From Amycolatopsis thailandensis (GTDB lineage Bacteria > Actinomycetota > Actinomycetes > Mycobacteriales > Pseudonocardiaceae): 64,000 nt of DNA. The notes under the pieces are model-generated. The model did not search any database. It saw nothing but the letters and a program-made list of their open reading frames with translations, and was not told where the DNA came from. Made by a program: the position numbers and the translations under genes. Positions 8,989 to 17,008 of the stretch are shown here, one piece after another. Position 1 is the stretch's first letter, and every line of letters begins with the position of its first letter. The stretch lies in NCBI RefSeq assembly GCF_002234405.1, contig NZ_NMQT01000009.1, positions 1 through 64,000 on the forward strand, written 5' to 3'.

Positions 8989-9684
8989 ATGGCCGCTCAG
9001 AAGATCTTGATCATCGTCACCAACGTCCGGGAGTACGAGAAGGCCGGGATGCGAACCGGGCTGTGGCTGGGCGAGTTGACTCACTTCTACGACTACGCCG
9101 AGGAGCACGGCTTCGAGCTCGACATCGCCAGTCCGGCGGGTGGCTACGTGCCGATCGACCCCGAAAGTCTGGCGCACGACGTGCTCGGAGAGTTGGGCAC
9201 GGACCGGCGTTACCGCGACCGCGACTTCATGGACCTGCTGAAGGACACCAAAAAGGCAAGCGACGTGAAAGCCGAGGACTACGACGCGATCTATTTCACC
9301 GGTGGCCACGGGGTGATGTTCGACTTCCGCGACCAGGCTCTGGCCGGGTTGACGGCCCGGTTCCACGACAGCGGGCGGATCGTTTCCGCGGTTTGCCACG
9401 GCCCCGCCGGCCTGCTGGAAGTCACCCTGGAGAACGGCGACCCGCTGCTCAAGGGCAAGAACGTCACCGGGTTCTCCTGGCCGGAGGAGGAAGCCGCCCA
9501 GCGCGCCGACGTGGTCCCGTTCAGCCTTCAGGATGAACTGAAGAGCCGCGGAGGGAATTACACCGTCGCCGACCAACCCTTCGATCCGTACGTGGTCACC
9601 GACGGACGGCTCATCACCGGGCAGAATCCCGCCAGCGCTCGCGCTGTCGCCGAGGCCGTGGTCGCGGCCGTGAAGAATCGGTGA
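8989..9684 (+). CDS. type 1 glutamine amidotransferase-like / DJ-1/PfpI family protein
   Basis: 231 residues of the DJ-1/PfpI (Hsp31-like) superfamily. The nucleophile elbow is AVCHGPAGL with Cys near residue 138, preceded by IYFTGGHGVMFDF, the conserved glycine-rich oxyanion/His segment. Members act as glyoxalase III, deglycase-like enzymes or chaperones; the exact activity cannot be told. ATG at 8989 is chosen because the much longer open frame upstream only shadows the sortase gene. It converges with the SsuD-like gene, leaving 10 nt between stops. Confidence 0.87.
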   Translation: MAAQKILIIVTNVREYEKAGMRTGLWLGELTHFYDYAEEHGFELDIASPAGGYVPIDPESLAHDVLGELGTDRRYRDRDFMDLLKDTKKASDVKAEDYDAIYFTGGHGVMFDFRDQALAGLTARFHDSGRIVSAVCHGPAGLLEVTLENGDPLLKGKNVTGFSWPEEEAAQRADVVPFSLQDELKSRGGNYTVADQPFDPYVVTDGRLITGQNPASARAVAEAVVAAVKNR

Positions 9685-9694
9685 CCAGGACCGC

Positions 9695-10798
9695 CTAGAC
9701 GTGCAGGCCGCGGCGGATCAGCTCCGGCCGGACACCTTCGCCGAACCAGTACGCCTCCTCCAGATGCGGGTATCCGGAGAGGACGAACTCCTCGATGCCG
9801 TGCGCGTGATACTCCTCGATGAGATCGGCGACCTCCTGGTGGCTGCCGACCAGAGCCGTGCCCGCGCCGCCGCGCACCAGGCCGATACCCGCCCACAGGT
9901 TCGGGTGGATCTCCAGCCCGCGCACGCCACCGTCGGTTTTCCCGCCGTGCAGTGCGGCCATCCTTTGCTGGCCGACGGATTCACTGGCGGACAGCTGCTT
10001 CTGGGTGTGGGCGATCCGCTCGGGGTCGATCGCTTCCAGCAGTTTCGCCGCCTCCGCCCAGGCTTCGGCCGACGTGTCACGGGACAGGGTGTGCAGCCGG
10101 ATGCCGAAGCGGACCTTCCGGCCCTGTTCCTCGGCGAGCTCGCGGACCTTGGCGATCTTCTCGGCGACCTGCGCGGGCGGCTCGCCCCAGGTCAGGTAGA
10201 CGTCGGCGTGTTTCGCCGCGATCGGCAGCGCCGCCGGCGAGGAACCTCCGAAGTAGATCGGCGGTACCGGATCGGGCGCCGCGCGCGTGGTCGCGCCCTC
10301 GACCTTGAGATGCTCGCCGTCGTAGTCGAACGGCTTGCCGCTCCACACCCCGCGCACGATTTCGAGGAACTCGCCGGTGCGGGCATAGCGCTGGTCGTGG
10401 TCGTGCCGGTCACCGAACCGGCGCTGCTCGACAGCGTCGCCGCCGGTGACGACGTTGAGCAGCACGCGCCCTTGAGAGAGCCGCTGGAAGGTCCCGGCCA
10501 TCTGAGCGGCCAGCGTCGGCGAGATCGTCCCGGGCCGGAACGCGACCAGGAACTTGAGGCTTCTCGTCTCCCGGATCAGCGCCGCCGTCGTCAGCCAGGC
10601 GTCCTCGCACCAGGTCCCGGTCGGTGTCAGTACGCCTTCGAAACCGTTGGCTTCGGCGGCGCGGGCGACCTGGGCGAGGTAGTCGAGGCTCGGCTCACGG
10701 GCGGCGGACGCCCCGGCGGCGCGACTGGCGTGGAAGTGCTCCACGATCGTGCGGCCGTCGCCGGTGGTGGGCAGGAACCAATGCAGCTTGAGCGTCAC
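9695..10798 (-). CDS. ssuD: LLM flavin-dependent alkanesulfonate monooxygenase-like
   Basis: A 367-residue TIM-barrel flavin monooxygenase matching SsuD in length and landmarks: KLHWFLPTTGDGR at the start, LLNVVTGGDAVEQRRFGD near 113, and YARTGEFLEIVRGVW near 138. SsuD uses FMNH2 to release sulfite from alkanesulfonates. No SsuABC transporter or SsuE reductase is next to it, so the exact sulfonate substrate and flavin reductase remain open; related LLM enzymes (dimethylsulfone or methanesulfonate oxygenases) look similar. Confidence 0.85.
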   Translation of the reverse strand: MTLKLHWFLPTTGDGRTIVEHFHASRAAGASAAREPSLDYLAQVARAAEANGFEGVLTPTGTWCEDAWLTTAALIRETRSLKFLVAFRPGTISPTLAAQMAGTFQRLSQGRVLLNVVTGGDAVEQRRFGDRHDHDQRYARTGEFLEIVRGVWSGKPFDYDGEHLKVEGATTRAAPDPVPPIYFGGSSPAALPIAAKHADVYLTWGEPPAQVAEKIAKVRELAEEQGRKVRFGIRLHTLSRDTSAEAWAEAAKLLEAIDPERIAHTQKQLSASESVGQQRMAALHGGKTDGGVRGLEIHPNLWAGIGLVRGGAGTALVGSHQEVADLIEEYHAHGIEEFVLSGYPHLEEAYWFGEGVRPELIRRGLHV

Positions 10799-10866
10799 GC
10801 TTCCGAGCTTCGGCTTCCCGGGCGGGGCGGGTCAATCGGCGGGCTCCGCGTCCCGCGATCTGGACG

Positions 10867-10901
10867 CCTCCCCCGCGTTCAGAGGACTGAACGCGGAGGG
10901 G
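10867..10901 (-). terminator. hairpin downstream of MBL-fold gene
   Basis: An inverted repeat with core CGCGTTCAG / CTGAACGCG and a 4-nt loop lies about 75 bp beyond the stop of the minus-strand gene ending at 10977. It has GC-rich stem extensions and no obvious U-tract. Apart from it I see nothing in 10799-10976. Confidence 0.6.
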
Positions 10902-10976
10902 TCCGGCGCTGCGGGCACAACGCGGGGTGGCTCGCCGGGTCGGTCCCTGCGCCCTCACGCAAGGTGTGAAACGCGG

Positions 10977-11687
10977 TCAGCCGCCGAACATCAGCCGCCA
11001 TTGGTCCAGCGACTTCGGCTGGAACACGAAGTTCGTGTCCTTCACGCGCGAGAGGTTCGCCGACGGCTCGGCCGAGTACTGGTGCCCCGGGTAGACGACC
11101 GGATCCCCGTCCAGCCCGGCCAGCCACTGCAGGCTCCGGTAGATCGCGTCCGCGTCACCGCCCGGGAAATCGGTGCGGCCACAGCCTTCGAGGAACAGCG
11201 TGTCGCCCGAGACGAGCTTTCCGTCGACCAGGAAGCACTGGCTGCCCGGGGTGTGCCCCGGCGTGTGCAGCAGCCGGATCGGCACCGCGCCGACCTCGAG
11301 GACGTCGTCGTGTTCGTGCGAGCGCAGGTCGGTCCCGGAGACGCCGGTGATGCGACGGACCCATTCGGCCTCGGCGCCGTTGACGTGGATCGGCACCTGC
11401 TCGCGCTCCAGCAGTTCCGCGATCCCCGGCAGCGAGAAGCCCATCATCTCGCCGCCGACGTGGTCCGGATGGTGGTGCGTCGCGAGGACACCGGTCAGCC
11501 GCATGCCGTCGGCTTCCAGCAGGTCGAGCAGATCGCCGACGGCGTACGCCGGGTCGACGACGACCGCCTCGTTCGTCTCCCTGTCGCCGATCAGATAGGC
11601 GAAGTTGACCATCTGCGTCGCGACCGGATCCCCCACCGCGAAGTCACGGCCCGCGAGCAACTGCCGGAAGTACAGCCTGTCAGCCAT
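10977..11687 (-). CDS. metallo-beta-lactamase-fold hydrolase (glyoxalase II / persulfide dioxygenase-like)
   Basis: 236 residues with the full metal-binding set: THHHPDH (near residue 71), HTPGHTPGS (near 141), SGDTLF (near 160) and YPGHQYSAEPS (near 200). The pattern resembles glyoxalase II and ETHE1-type sulfur dioxygenases; which substrate is used cannot be decided. It is 17 nt downstream of the DinB-family gene and probably co-transcribed. Confidence 0.88.
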   Translation of the reverse strand: MADRLYFRQLLAGRDFAVGDPVATQMVNFAYLIGDRETNEAVVVDPAYAVGDLLDLLEADGMRLTGVLATHHHPDHVGGEMMGFSLPGIAELLEREQVPIHVNGAEAEWVRRITGVSGTDLRSHEHDDVLEVGAVPIRLLHTPGHTPGSQCFLVDGKLVSGDTLFLEGCGRTDFPGGDADAIYRSLQWLAGLDGDPVVYPGHQYSAEPSANLSRVKDTNFVFQPKSLDQWRLMFGG

Positions 11688-11704
11688 GCGGACACCTTAC
11701 GGCC

Positions 11705-12229
11705 CTACTCTCCCGTGGCGCCGTCGGCCAGCTCCCGCAGGATGTCCAGATGCCCGGTGTGCCGCGCGGTCTCCTGGAGCACGTGCGCGAACACCCACCG
11801 GACGGTGAACTTTCCCGACCGGCGCGCACGATCGTCCGGCGAGACCCCGGCCAGCGACGACTCCGACAACGCCCACTCCGCGCGGTACGCCGCCACGACC
11901 GAACGCGGGTCGTCGTCCTCGGTCAGGTCCCAGCTCGGATCCGGTGAGCCTTCCCACAGCGACGGCAAGTCGGCGCCGCCCGCTTCGATCGAGAGCCACC
12001 AGCGTTCGACCGCGGTCAGATGCTTCAGCAGCCCCAGCGCGCTCATCCGCGGCGACGATGGCATCGGCGTCGCGACCGCCTGTTCCCTGGTCAGCCCGGC
12101 GACCTTGTTCACCGCGGTGGCCCGGAGGAAGCGCAGGAAGTCCCACTGGATCCCGGCTTCGTCCTCGGCGATCCCGGCGGGCCAGGCCCGGTCCACCGGC
12201 TCGGCGGCACTCGAACTCGTGTTCGACAT
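11705..12229 (-). CDS. DinB/DUF664 family protein
   Basis: 174 residues, helical, with histidines spaced as in the DinB-like metalloenzyme superfamily: LLKHLTAVERWW near residue 68 and HVLQETARHTGHLDILRE near 148-165. In actinobacteria such proteins include mycothiol- or bacillithiol-dependent transferases, but many have no known role. It is the first gene of a likely pair with the MBL-fold hydrolase, suggesting a possible thiol or detoxification function; that link is inference. Confidence 0.85.
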   Translation of the reverse strand: MSNTSSSAAEPVDRAWPAGIAEDEAGIQWDFLRFLRATAVNKVAGLTREQAVATPMPSSPRMSALGLLKHLTAVERWWLSIEAGGADLPSLWEGSPDPSWDLTEDDDPRSVVAAYRAEWALSESSLAGVSPDDRARRSGKFTVRWVFAHVLQETARHTGHLDILRELADGATGE

Positions 12230-12270
12230 CCCGCCACCTTACACATCGGGCAGGACTAGGCTGACGCTTC

Positions 12271-13122
12271 ATGTGGTGGGGACTGATTTGCGCGCTCTTC
12301 GCGGCGTGTGCGTACGGCGTCGCTTCGGTGATGCAAGCGATAGCCGCGAAGGCGACTTCAGGCACTGAAGACCGTGTCGATCCCCGGCTTCTCGTGCGGG
12401 TGCTGCGGCAGTGGAAGTTCGTCGCGGGCCTGGCGCTGGACGTCGTCGGGTTCGTCGCCCAGGTCGCCGCCCTGCGCGTGCTGCCGCTGTTCATGGTCCA
12501 GGCGGCGCTGGCGGGAAGCCTCGCCGTCACCGCGGTCGCGGCGCGGGTGCTCGGTGTCCGGTTGGGACGTCGCGAGTGGACGGCGGTCGCGGTCGTCTGC
12601 GCCGGGCTCGCCCTGCTCGGGATGTCCGCCGAAAGCGAGGGCTCGGACGCGACCGGGCTGGGCTTCCGGCTCGTGCTGGTCTGCGCGGTGGTCGTCCTCG
12701 GCACGGCCGGGATGTTCGCCGGCCGCGCGTCGCGGCGGATCCGGACACCGGCGCTGGGCCTGATCGCCGGGCTGTGCTTCGGCGTGGTCGCCCTGTCCGG
12801 CCGTGTGCTCACCAGCCTCGCCCCGCTGGACCTGTTGACGGACCCGGCCACGTACACCCTCGGCGTGGCGGGCGCGCTGGCGATGTTGTTCTACGCCACC
12901 GCGCTGCAACGCGGCAGTGTCACCACCTCGACCGCGATGATGGTGATCGGCGAGACCGTCTTCCCTTCCCTGATCGGGGTTCTCGTGCTGGGCGACACCA
13001 CCCGGCCCGGGTTCGCGGCCGTGGCGGCGGTCGGTTTCGCGCTCGCGGTCTCGGCGGCGCTGGCGCTGGCCCGTTTCGGCGAGCCCGCGCCGATCGAGCC
13101 GGTCAGCGCGCAGCCCGGCTGA
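12271..13122 (+). CDS. DMT/EamA-type transporter
   Basis: 283 residues, almost wholly hydrophobic, with about nine to ten predicted helices in two halves, as in drug/metabolite transporters. The N-terminus MWWGLICALFAACAYGVASV and a later RGSVTTSTAMMVIGETVFPSL segment are typical of the actinobacterial subfamily. The substrate is unknown. It is divergent from the DinB gene (41 nt apart) and its last 20 bp overlap the 3' end of the convergent FecCD permease gene, marking the left edge of the siderophore island. Confidence 0.8.
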   Translation: MWWGLICALFAACAYGVASVMQAIAAKATSGTEDRVDPRLLVRVLRQWKFVAGLALDVVGFVAQVAALRVLPLFMVQAALAGSLAVTAVAARVLGVRLGRREWTAVAVVCAGLALLGMSAESEGSDATGLGFRLVLVCAVVVLGTAGMFAGRASRRIRTPALGLIAGLCFGVVALSGRVLTSLAPLDLLTDPATYTLGVAGALAMLFYATALQRGSVTTSTAMMVIGETVFPSLIGVLVLGDTTRPGFAAVAAVGFALAVSAALALARFGEPAPIEPVSAQPG

Positions 13123-14140
13123 CCCCGCGCCGGGAAACCAGCAGCCAGGCCAGGTACAGCCCGCCGATGGCGCCGGTCACGAGACCGACCGGCAGACCGG
13201 CCAGGAACCGCTGGGTGACCAGATCACTCACCACCAGCAGGAGCATGCCCATCAGCGCGGCCGCGGCGAGCCCGGGCCCGGAAGACCGCGTGAGCCGTTT
13301 CGCCAGCTGAGGCGCGGCGAGGGCCAGGAACGCGATCGGTCCGGCGGCCGCGGTCGCGATCGAGCACAGTCCGACGCTGACACCGAGAAGCACGACCCGG
13401 CTCCGCTGGACGGGCACGCCGAGTCCCATGGCCGAGTCGTCGCCCATCTCCAGCAGGGAAAGCCTCCGGCCGTAGACGAAGGCCGGCGGGACCAGGACGG
13501 CGATGGCGATCGCGACCGGGACGACGTGCTCCCATCCGCGCCCGTTGAGGCCACCGACCAGCCAAGCCTGTGCGGCGAGGCCGTCCTGCTGGGCGGCCCG
13601 GGTGATCAGGTACGAATTGAACGCGATGAGCATCGCGTTGACGCCGATGCCGACCAGGATCAGCCGGAAGGTGTGCACGCCGCCCTTGAACGCGAGCAGC
13701 GCGATCAGCGCCGCTGTCGCGACGCCGCCGACGAGCGCGCCGAACGAGACCTGGAGCATCCCGCCGTGCACCACGATGATCGTCAGCAGCGCGCCGGCGG
13801 CCGCGCCTTCGGTGAAGCCGATGAAATCGGGGCTGCCCAAGGGATTCCCGGACAGGCTTTGCAGGATCGCGCCACTGACCGCGAGCGCGCCGCCGACCAG
13901 CAGCGCGGTCAGCAGCCGCGGCAGCCGCAGCGTGGTCACGATGAACTCGGTGGCCCGGTCGCCGAAGCCGAACAACGTCTGGATGACCTCGCCGACGCTC
14001 AGCGGGTAGTCGCCGGTGGTCATGCTGACCGCGCCGGCGAAGAACACGGCGACGGCCAGCAGCACGACGACGATCGCCGCCCGAGGGGTGACGCGCAGCG
14101 ACAGCCCCCCGCCCGGGGTGCGCAGGACGCGGGTGGTCAT
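13103..14140 (-). CDS. FecCD-family iron-siderophore permease, subunit 2
   Basis: A 345-residue inner-membrane permease of ferric-siderophore ABC importers. Visible family features are LRLPRLLTALLVGGALAVSG near residue 70, NPLGSPDFIGF near 98, and GPIAFLALAAPQLAKRL near 282 (the ATPase-coupling region). ATG at 14140 follows AAGGAG; an in-frame GTG at 14185 overlaps the upstream permease stop (GTGA), so translation may be coupled or start there. The open frame continuing to 15055 only shadows the first permease. No FecE-type ATPase gene follows. Confidence 0.92.
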   Translation of the reverse strand: MTTRVLRTPGGGLSLRVTPRAAIVVVLLAVAVFFAGAVSMTTGDYPLSVGEVIQTLFGFGDRATEFIVTTLRLPRLLTALLVGGALAVSGAILQSLSGNPLGSPDFIGFTEGAAAGALLTIIVVHGGMLQVSFGALVGGVATAALIALLAFKGGVHTFRLILVGIGVNAMLIAFNSYLITRAAQQDGLAAQAWLVGGLNGRGWEHVVPVAIAIAVLVPPAFVYGRRLSLLEMGDDSAMGLGVPVQRSRVVLLGVSVGLCSIATAAAGPIAFLALAAPQLAKRLTRSSGPGLAAAALMGMLLLVVSDLVTQRFLAGLPVGLVTGAIGGLYLAWLLVSRRGVSRAAR

Positions 14141-14181
14141 CGGTGGGCGCTCCTTGATCGCGGTCCCCTTGTCGCCTGATG

Positions 14182-15225
14182 TCACAGCCGGGCCAGCTTC
14201 CTGCGCCGGCACAGCGCGATGAACACCGGCGCACCGAGAAACGCGACGACGATGCCCGCCTGCAGTTCCTCCGGCGGGTTCAGCACGCGGCCGACGATGT
14301 CGGCGCCGATCAGCGCGATCGGCGCGAGCAGCATCGAATATGGGAGCACCCAGCGCTGATCCGGGCCGACCAGCAGGCGCGCGGCGTGCGGCACGGCGAG
14401 CCCGAGGAACAGGACCGGCCCGATCGCCGCGGTGCCCGCGCCGCAGAGGAGCATCACCACGATCGCGCCCAGCACCCGGGTGCGGCCCACGTGGGCACCG
14501 AGCGCCTTGCCGGTCTGGTCGCCGAGCGCGAGGACGTTGAGCGGCCGGGCGAGCAGCAGCGCGATGATCACGCCGATCACGACGAACGGCGAGATCTGCA
14601 GGAACACGTCCCATTTCCGGCCGCTGAGCGAGCCGACGTTCCAGAACCGGAACTGGTTGAACGTCTCGGGCATCAGCAGCAGCACGCCGACGATGTAGGC
14701 CTGGAGCACCGCCATGACCGCGGAACCGGCGAGCACGAGACGGTCCGGCGTGGCGCTGCGGCCCGCCGAGCCGAGGACGTACACCACGACCGAGGCGATC
14801 GCCGCTCCGGCGAACGCGAACCAGATGTAGCCGAGCACGCTCGTGACACCGGCGAACGCGATCCCCGAGACGACCGCCGCCGCGGCGCCGGTGTTGACCC
14901 CGAGCAGACCGGGATCGGCGAGCGGGTTCCGGGTGAGTGCCTGCATCACCGCGCCCGCGAGGCCCAGCGCCGCACCGACGACGAGTCCCAGCAGGGTCCG
15001 CGGGATACGGAGGTCGTGGATGATCACCGCGTCGGTCGAGCCGTCGTTGTGCCACAGCACCGACCAGGTGGAGGTGAACGGGATGCTCTTCGACCCCACC
15101 CAGATGCTGAGCAGGAACACGAGCCCCAGCAGGGCGAGCCCGAGCACCAGACCGCCGGCGCGGAACGTCCGTGCCGCCGCGCTCGGCGGGGACGCCGCGG
15201 CGGGCGCGCGTTCGGTGACGACCAC
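14182..15225 (-). CDS. FecCD-family iron-siderophore permease, subunit 1
   Basis: 347 residues with about ten helices and FecCD motifs: LRIPRTLLGLVVGAALGLAGAV near 72 (partial window shown in family), NPLADPGLLGVN near 100, and GPVLFLGLAVPHAARLL near 285. It starts at GTG, 4 nt after a strong AAGGAGG. A candidate iron box lies at 15241-15259, 16 bp upstream of the start. It pairs with the second permease to form the membrane channel that imports the ferric siderophore delivered by the lipoprotein encoded at 18876. Confidence 0.92.
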   Translation of the reverse strand: MVVTERAPAAASPPSAAARTFRAGGLVLGLALLGLVFLLSIWVGSKSIPFTSTWSVLWHNDGSTDAVIIHDLRIPRTLLGLVVGAALGLAGAVMQALTRNPLADPGLLGVNTGAAAAVVSGIAFAGVTSVLGYIWFAFAGAAIASVVVYVLGSAGRSATPDRLVLAGSAVMAVLQAYIVGVLLLMPETFNQFRFWNVGSLSGRKWDVFLQISPFVVIGVIIALLLARPLNVLALGDQTGKALGAHVGRTRVLGAIVVMLLCGAGTAAIGPVLFLGLAVPHAARLLVGPDQRWVLPYSMLLAPIALIGADIVGRVLNPPEELQAGIVVAFLGAPVFIALCRRRKLARL

Positions 15226-15240
15226 GAAACCTCCTTCGAG

Positions 15241-15259
15241 TGAGGCGAGGCTAACCGAA
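15241..15259 (-). promoter_or_regulatory. candidate IdeR/DmdR iron box upstream of permease operon
   Basis: The 19-mer TGAGGCGAGGCTAACCGAA matches the actinobacterial iron-box consensus TTAGGTTAGGCTAACCTAA at 15 of 19 positions. It sits just upstream of the permease ribosome-binding site, where a ferrous-loaded repressor would block transcription. Confidence 0.75.
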
Positions 15260-15289
15260 CGCCGGAGTTCACCTCAACGAGCTACCTAC

Positions 15290-15308
15290 TTAGACTAGCC
15301 TTACCTTC
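15290..15308 (+). promoter_or_regulatory. candidate iron box upstream of ABC exporter pair
   Basis: TTAGACTAGCCTTACCTTC matches the iron-box consensus at 13 of 19 positions with conserved TTAG and TTACCT-like ends. It lies 24 bp upstream of the GTG start at 15332, between the divergent permease and exporter operons. Weaker than the other boxes. Confidence 0.55.
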
Positions 15309-15331
15309 CCCACTTTCGAACGGAGGCGCCG

Positions 15332-17008
15332 GTGCCCGCAACGGCCACCACCAGCCGGAGCGTCCTGCGCCAGGCGATCTCCGGACAGCGACGCCAAGTC
15401 ACCCTCGCGTCCGTGCTCGCCGCCGGTCATCAGGGCGGTGAAGCACTCGTCCCGGTGATCATCGGCGTGGTCATCGACCAGGCCGTCGACGGCGGTTCGG
15501 CGGGCACGCTCGCGTTCTGGCTCGCCGTGCTCGGCGTGGTCTTCGCGGGACTGTCCTACAGCTACCGGTTCGCCGCGCGCGCGGCCGAAGGCGCCTCTCT
15601 CCGTGCCGCGCACGACCTGCGCATCGCGATCAGCAGGCGCGTCCTGCATCCCGGTGGCGGAGCCGAAAACGGCAAGCTGGCCGGCGAACTGGTCAACATC
15701 GGCACCAGCGACGCGCAACGGGTCGGCGTCGTGAACGCGGCACTGCCGTTCGGGATCGCCGCGCTGGCCGGGGTCCTGGTCAGCGCGGTCGCCCTGCTGC
15801 GCATCTCGCTGCCGCTGGGTCTTCTCGTCCTCCTGGGCACACCGCCGCTGCTGTATCTCGCCCACCTCATCGGCAAGCCACTGGAGCGCCGCAGCGAAGC
15901 CGAACAGGAACGTTCAGCGCACGCTTCGGGCGTCGCCACGGATCTCGTCTCCGGCCTGCGGGTGCTGAAAGGAATCGGCGCCGAACCGGCCGCGGTCGCC
16001 CGCTACCGCGACACGAGCCAGAACTCGCTCAAGGCGACCTTGCGCGCCGCGCGAGCCAAGGCCTGGCACGACGGCGCGGTGCTCGCGCTCACCGGGATCT
16101 TCATCGCGATCGTCGCCCTCGTCGGCGGAAACCTCGCGGCGTCGGGATCGATCAGCGTCGGCGATCTCGTCGCGGCCGTCGGGCTGGCGCAATTCCTGCT
16201 CACGCCGTTCCTGATCTTCTCTTGGGTCAACGGCGAGCTGGCACAGGGCCGCGCGTCGGCGTCCCGGGTCGCCGATCTGCTGACCACGCCGCCGTCGGTC
16301 GAAGCGGGCGACGGCGAACTCCCGTCCCCCGCCGCCGGGACCGTCCGGCTGACCGGGGTCTCGTACGGCAGTCTCCGCGGTGTCGACCTTGAAATCCCCG
16401 CCGGGCAGCTGATCGGCGTCGTCGCCGCCGATCCGGCTGCGGCGACCGACCTGCTCGATTGCCTCGGCCGGGCGGTCGACCCCACCGAAGGCGGGGTGCA
16501 CGTCGACGGCGTCGATCTGTCCACTGTGGACCCGGACCGGGTGCGGGAGGTCGTCCTGGTCGCCGCGCACGACGCGGATCTGTTCGAAGGGACGCTGGCG
16601 GAGAACGTGGGGCCCGCTCCCGACGAGGCGCTGGCCGCGGCGGCGGCGGACGAGGTCGCGGCGGCGCTTCCGGACGGCACCGGGACCGCGGTCACCGAAC
16701 GCGGCCGCTCCCTTTCCGGCGGTCAGCGACAGCGCGTCGCCCTCGCCCGCGCCCTCGCCGCGGACGCGCCGGTGCTCGTCGTCCACGACCCGACGACGGC
16801 GGTGGACACCGTGACCGAAGCGAAGATCGCCACCGGGCTCGCCCGGCTACGACAAGGACGGACCACGATCCTGGTGACCACGAGTCCCGCGCTGCTCGCC
16901 GTGACCGACCGCGTCGTCGTCCTAGACGGCGGCCGAGTCACCGGTGAAGGCGGCCACGCCGAACTTGCCCGCGATCGCGCCGACTACCGCGCGGCGGTGC
17001 TGTCATGA
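15332..17008 (+). CDS. ABC exporter half-transporter with degenerate Walker A
   Basis: 558 residues: an N-terminal six-helix exporter domain (about 1-310) fused to a nucleotide-binding domain. The signature LSGGQRQRVALARAL near residue 467 is perfect, but the Walker A position reads GVVAADPAAATDLL with no GxGK[ST], and the Walker B region VLVVHDPTTAVD has Pro where catalytic Glu is expected. It therefore probably cannot hydrolyse ATP itself and should work as a heterodimer with the next gene, which overlaps it by 4 nt (ATGA). GTG start with CGGAGG upstream. Context suggests export of the siderophore, although exporter-fold importers such as IrtAB are an alternative. Confidence 0.9.
   Translation: MPATATTSRSVLRQAISGQRRQVTLASVLAAGHQGGEALVPVIIGVVIDQAVDGGSAGTLAFWLAVLGVVFAGLSYSYRFAARAAEGASLRAAHDLRIAISRRVLHPGGGAENGKLAGELVNIGTSDAQRVGVVNAALPFGIAALAGVLVSAVALLRISLPLGLLVLLGTPPLLYLAHLIGKPLERRSEAEQERSAHASGVATDLVSGLRVLKGIGAEPAAVARYRDTSQNSLKATLRAARAKAWHDGAVLALTGIFIAIVALVGGNLAASGSISVGDLVAAVGLAQFLLTPFLIFSWVNGELAQGRASASRVADLLTTPPSVEAGDGELPSPAAGTVRLTGVSYGSLRGVDLEIPAGQLIGVVAADPAAATDLLDCLGRAVDPTEGGVHVDGVDLSTVDPDRVREVVLVAAHDADLFEGTLAENVGPAPDEALAAAAADEVAAALPDGTGTAVTERGRSLSGGQRQRVALARALAADAPVLVVHDPTTAVDTVTEAKIATGLARLRQGRTTILVTTSPALLAVTDRVVVLDGGRVTGEGGHAELARDRADYRAAVLS

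Noticed and set aside
14141..15055. N-terminal extension of the second FecCD permease to 650 residues
   Set aside because: The extra part is an out-of-frame shadow of the first permease; the conserved protein starts near 14140.
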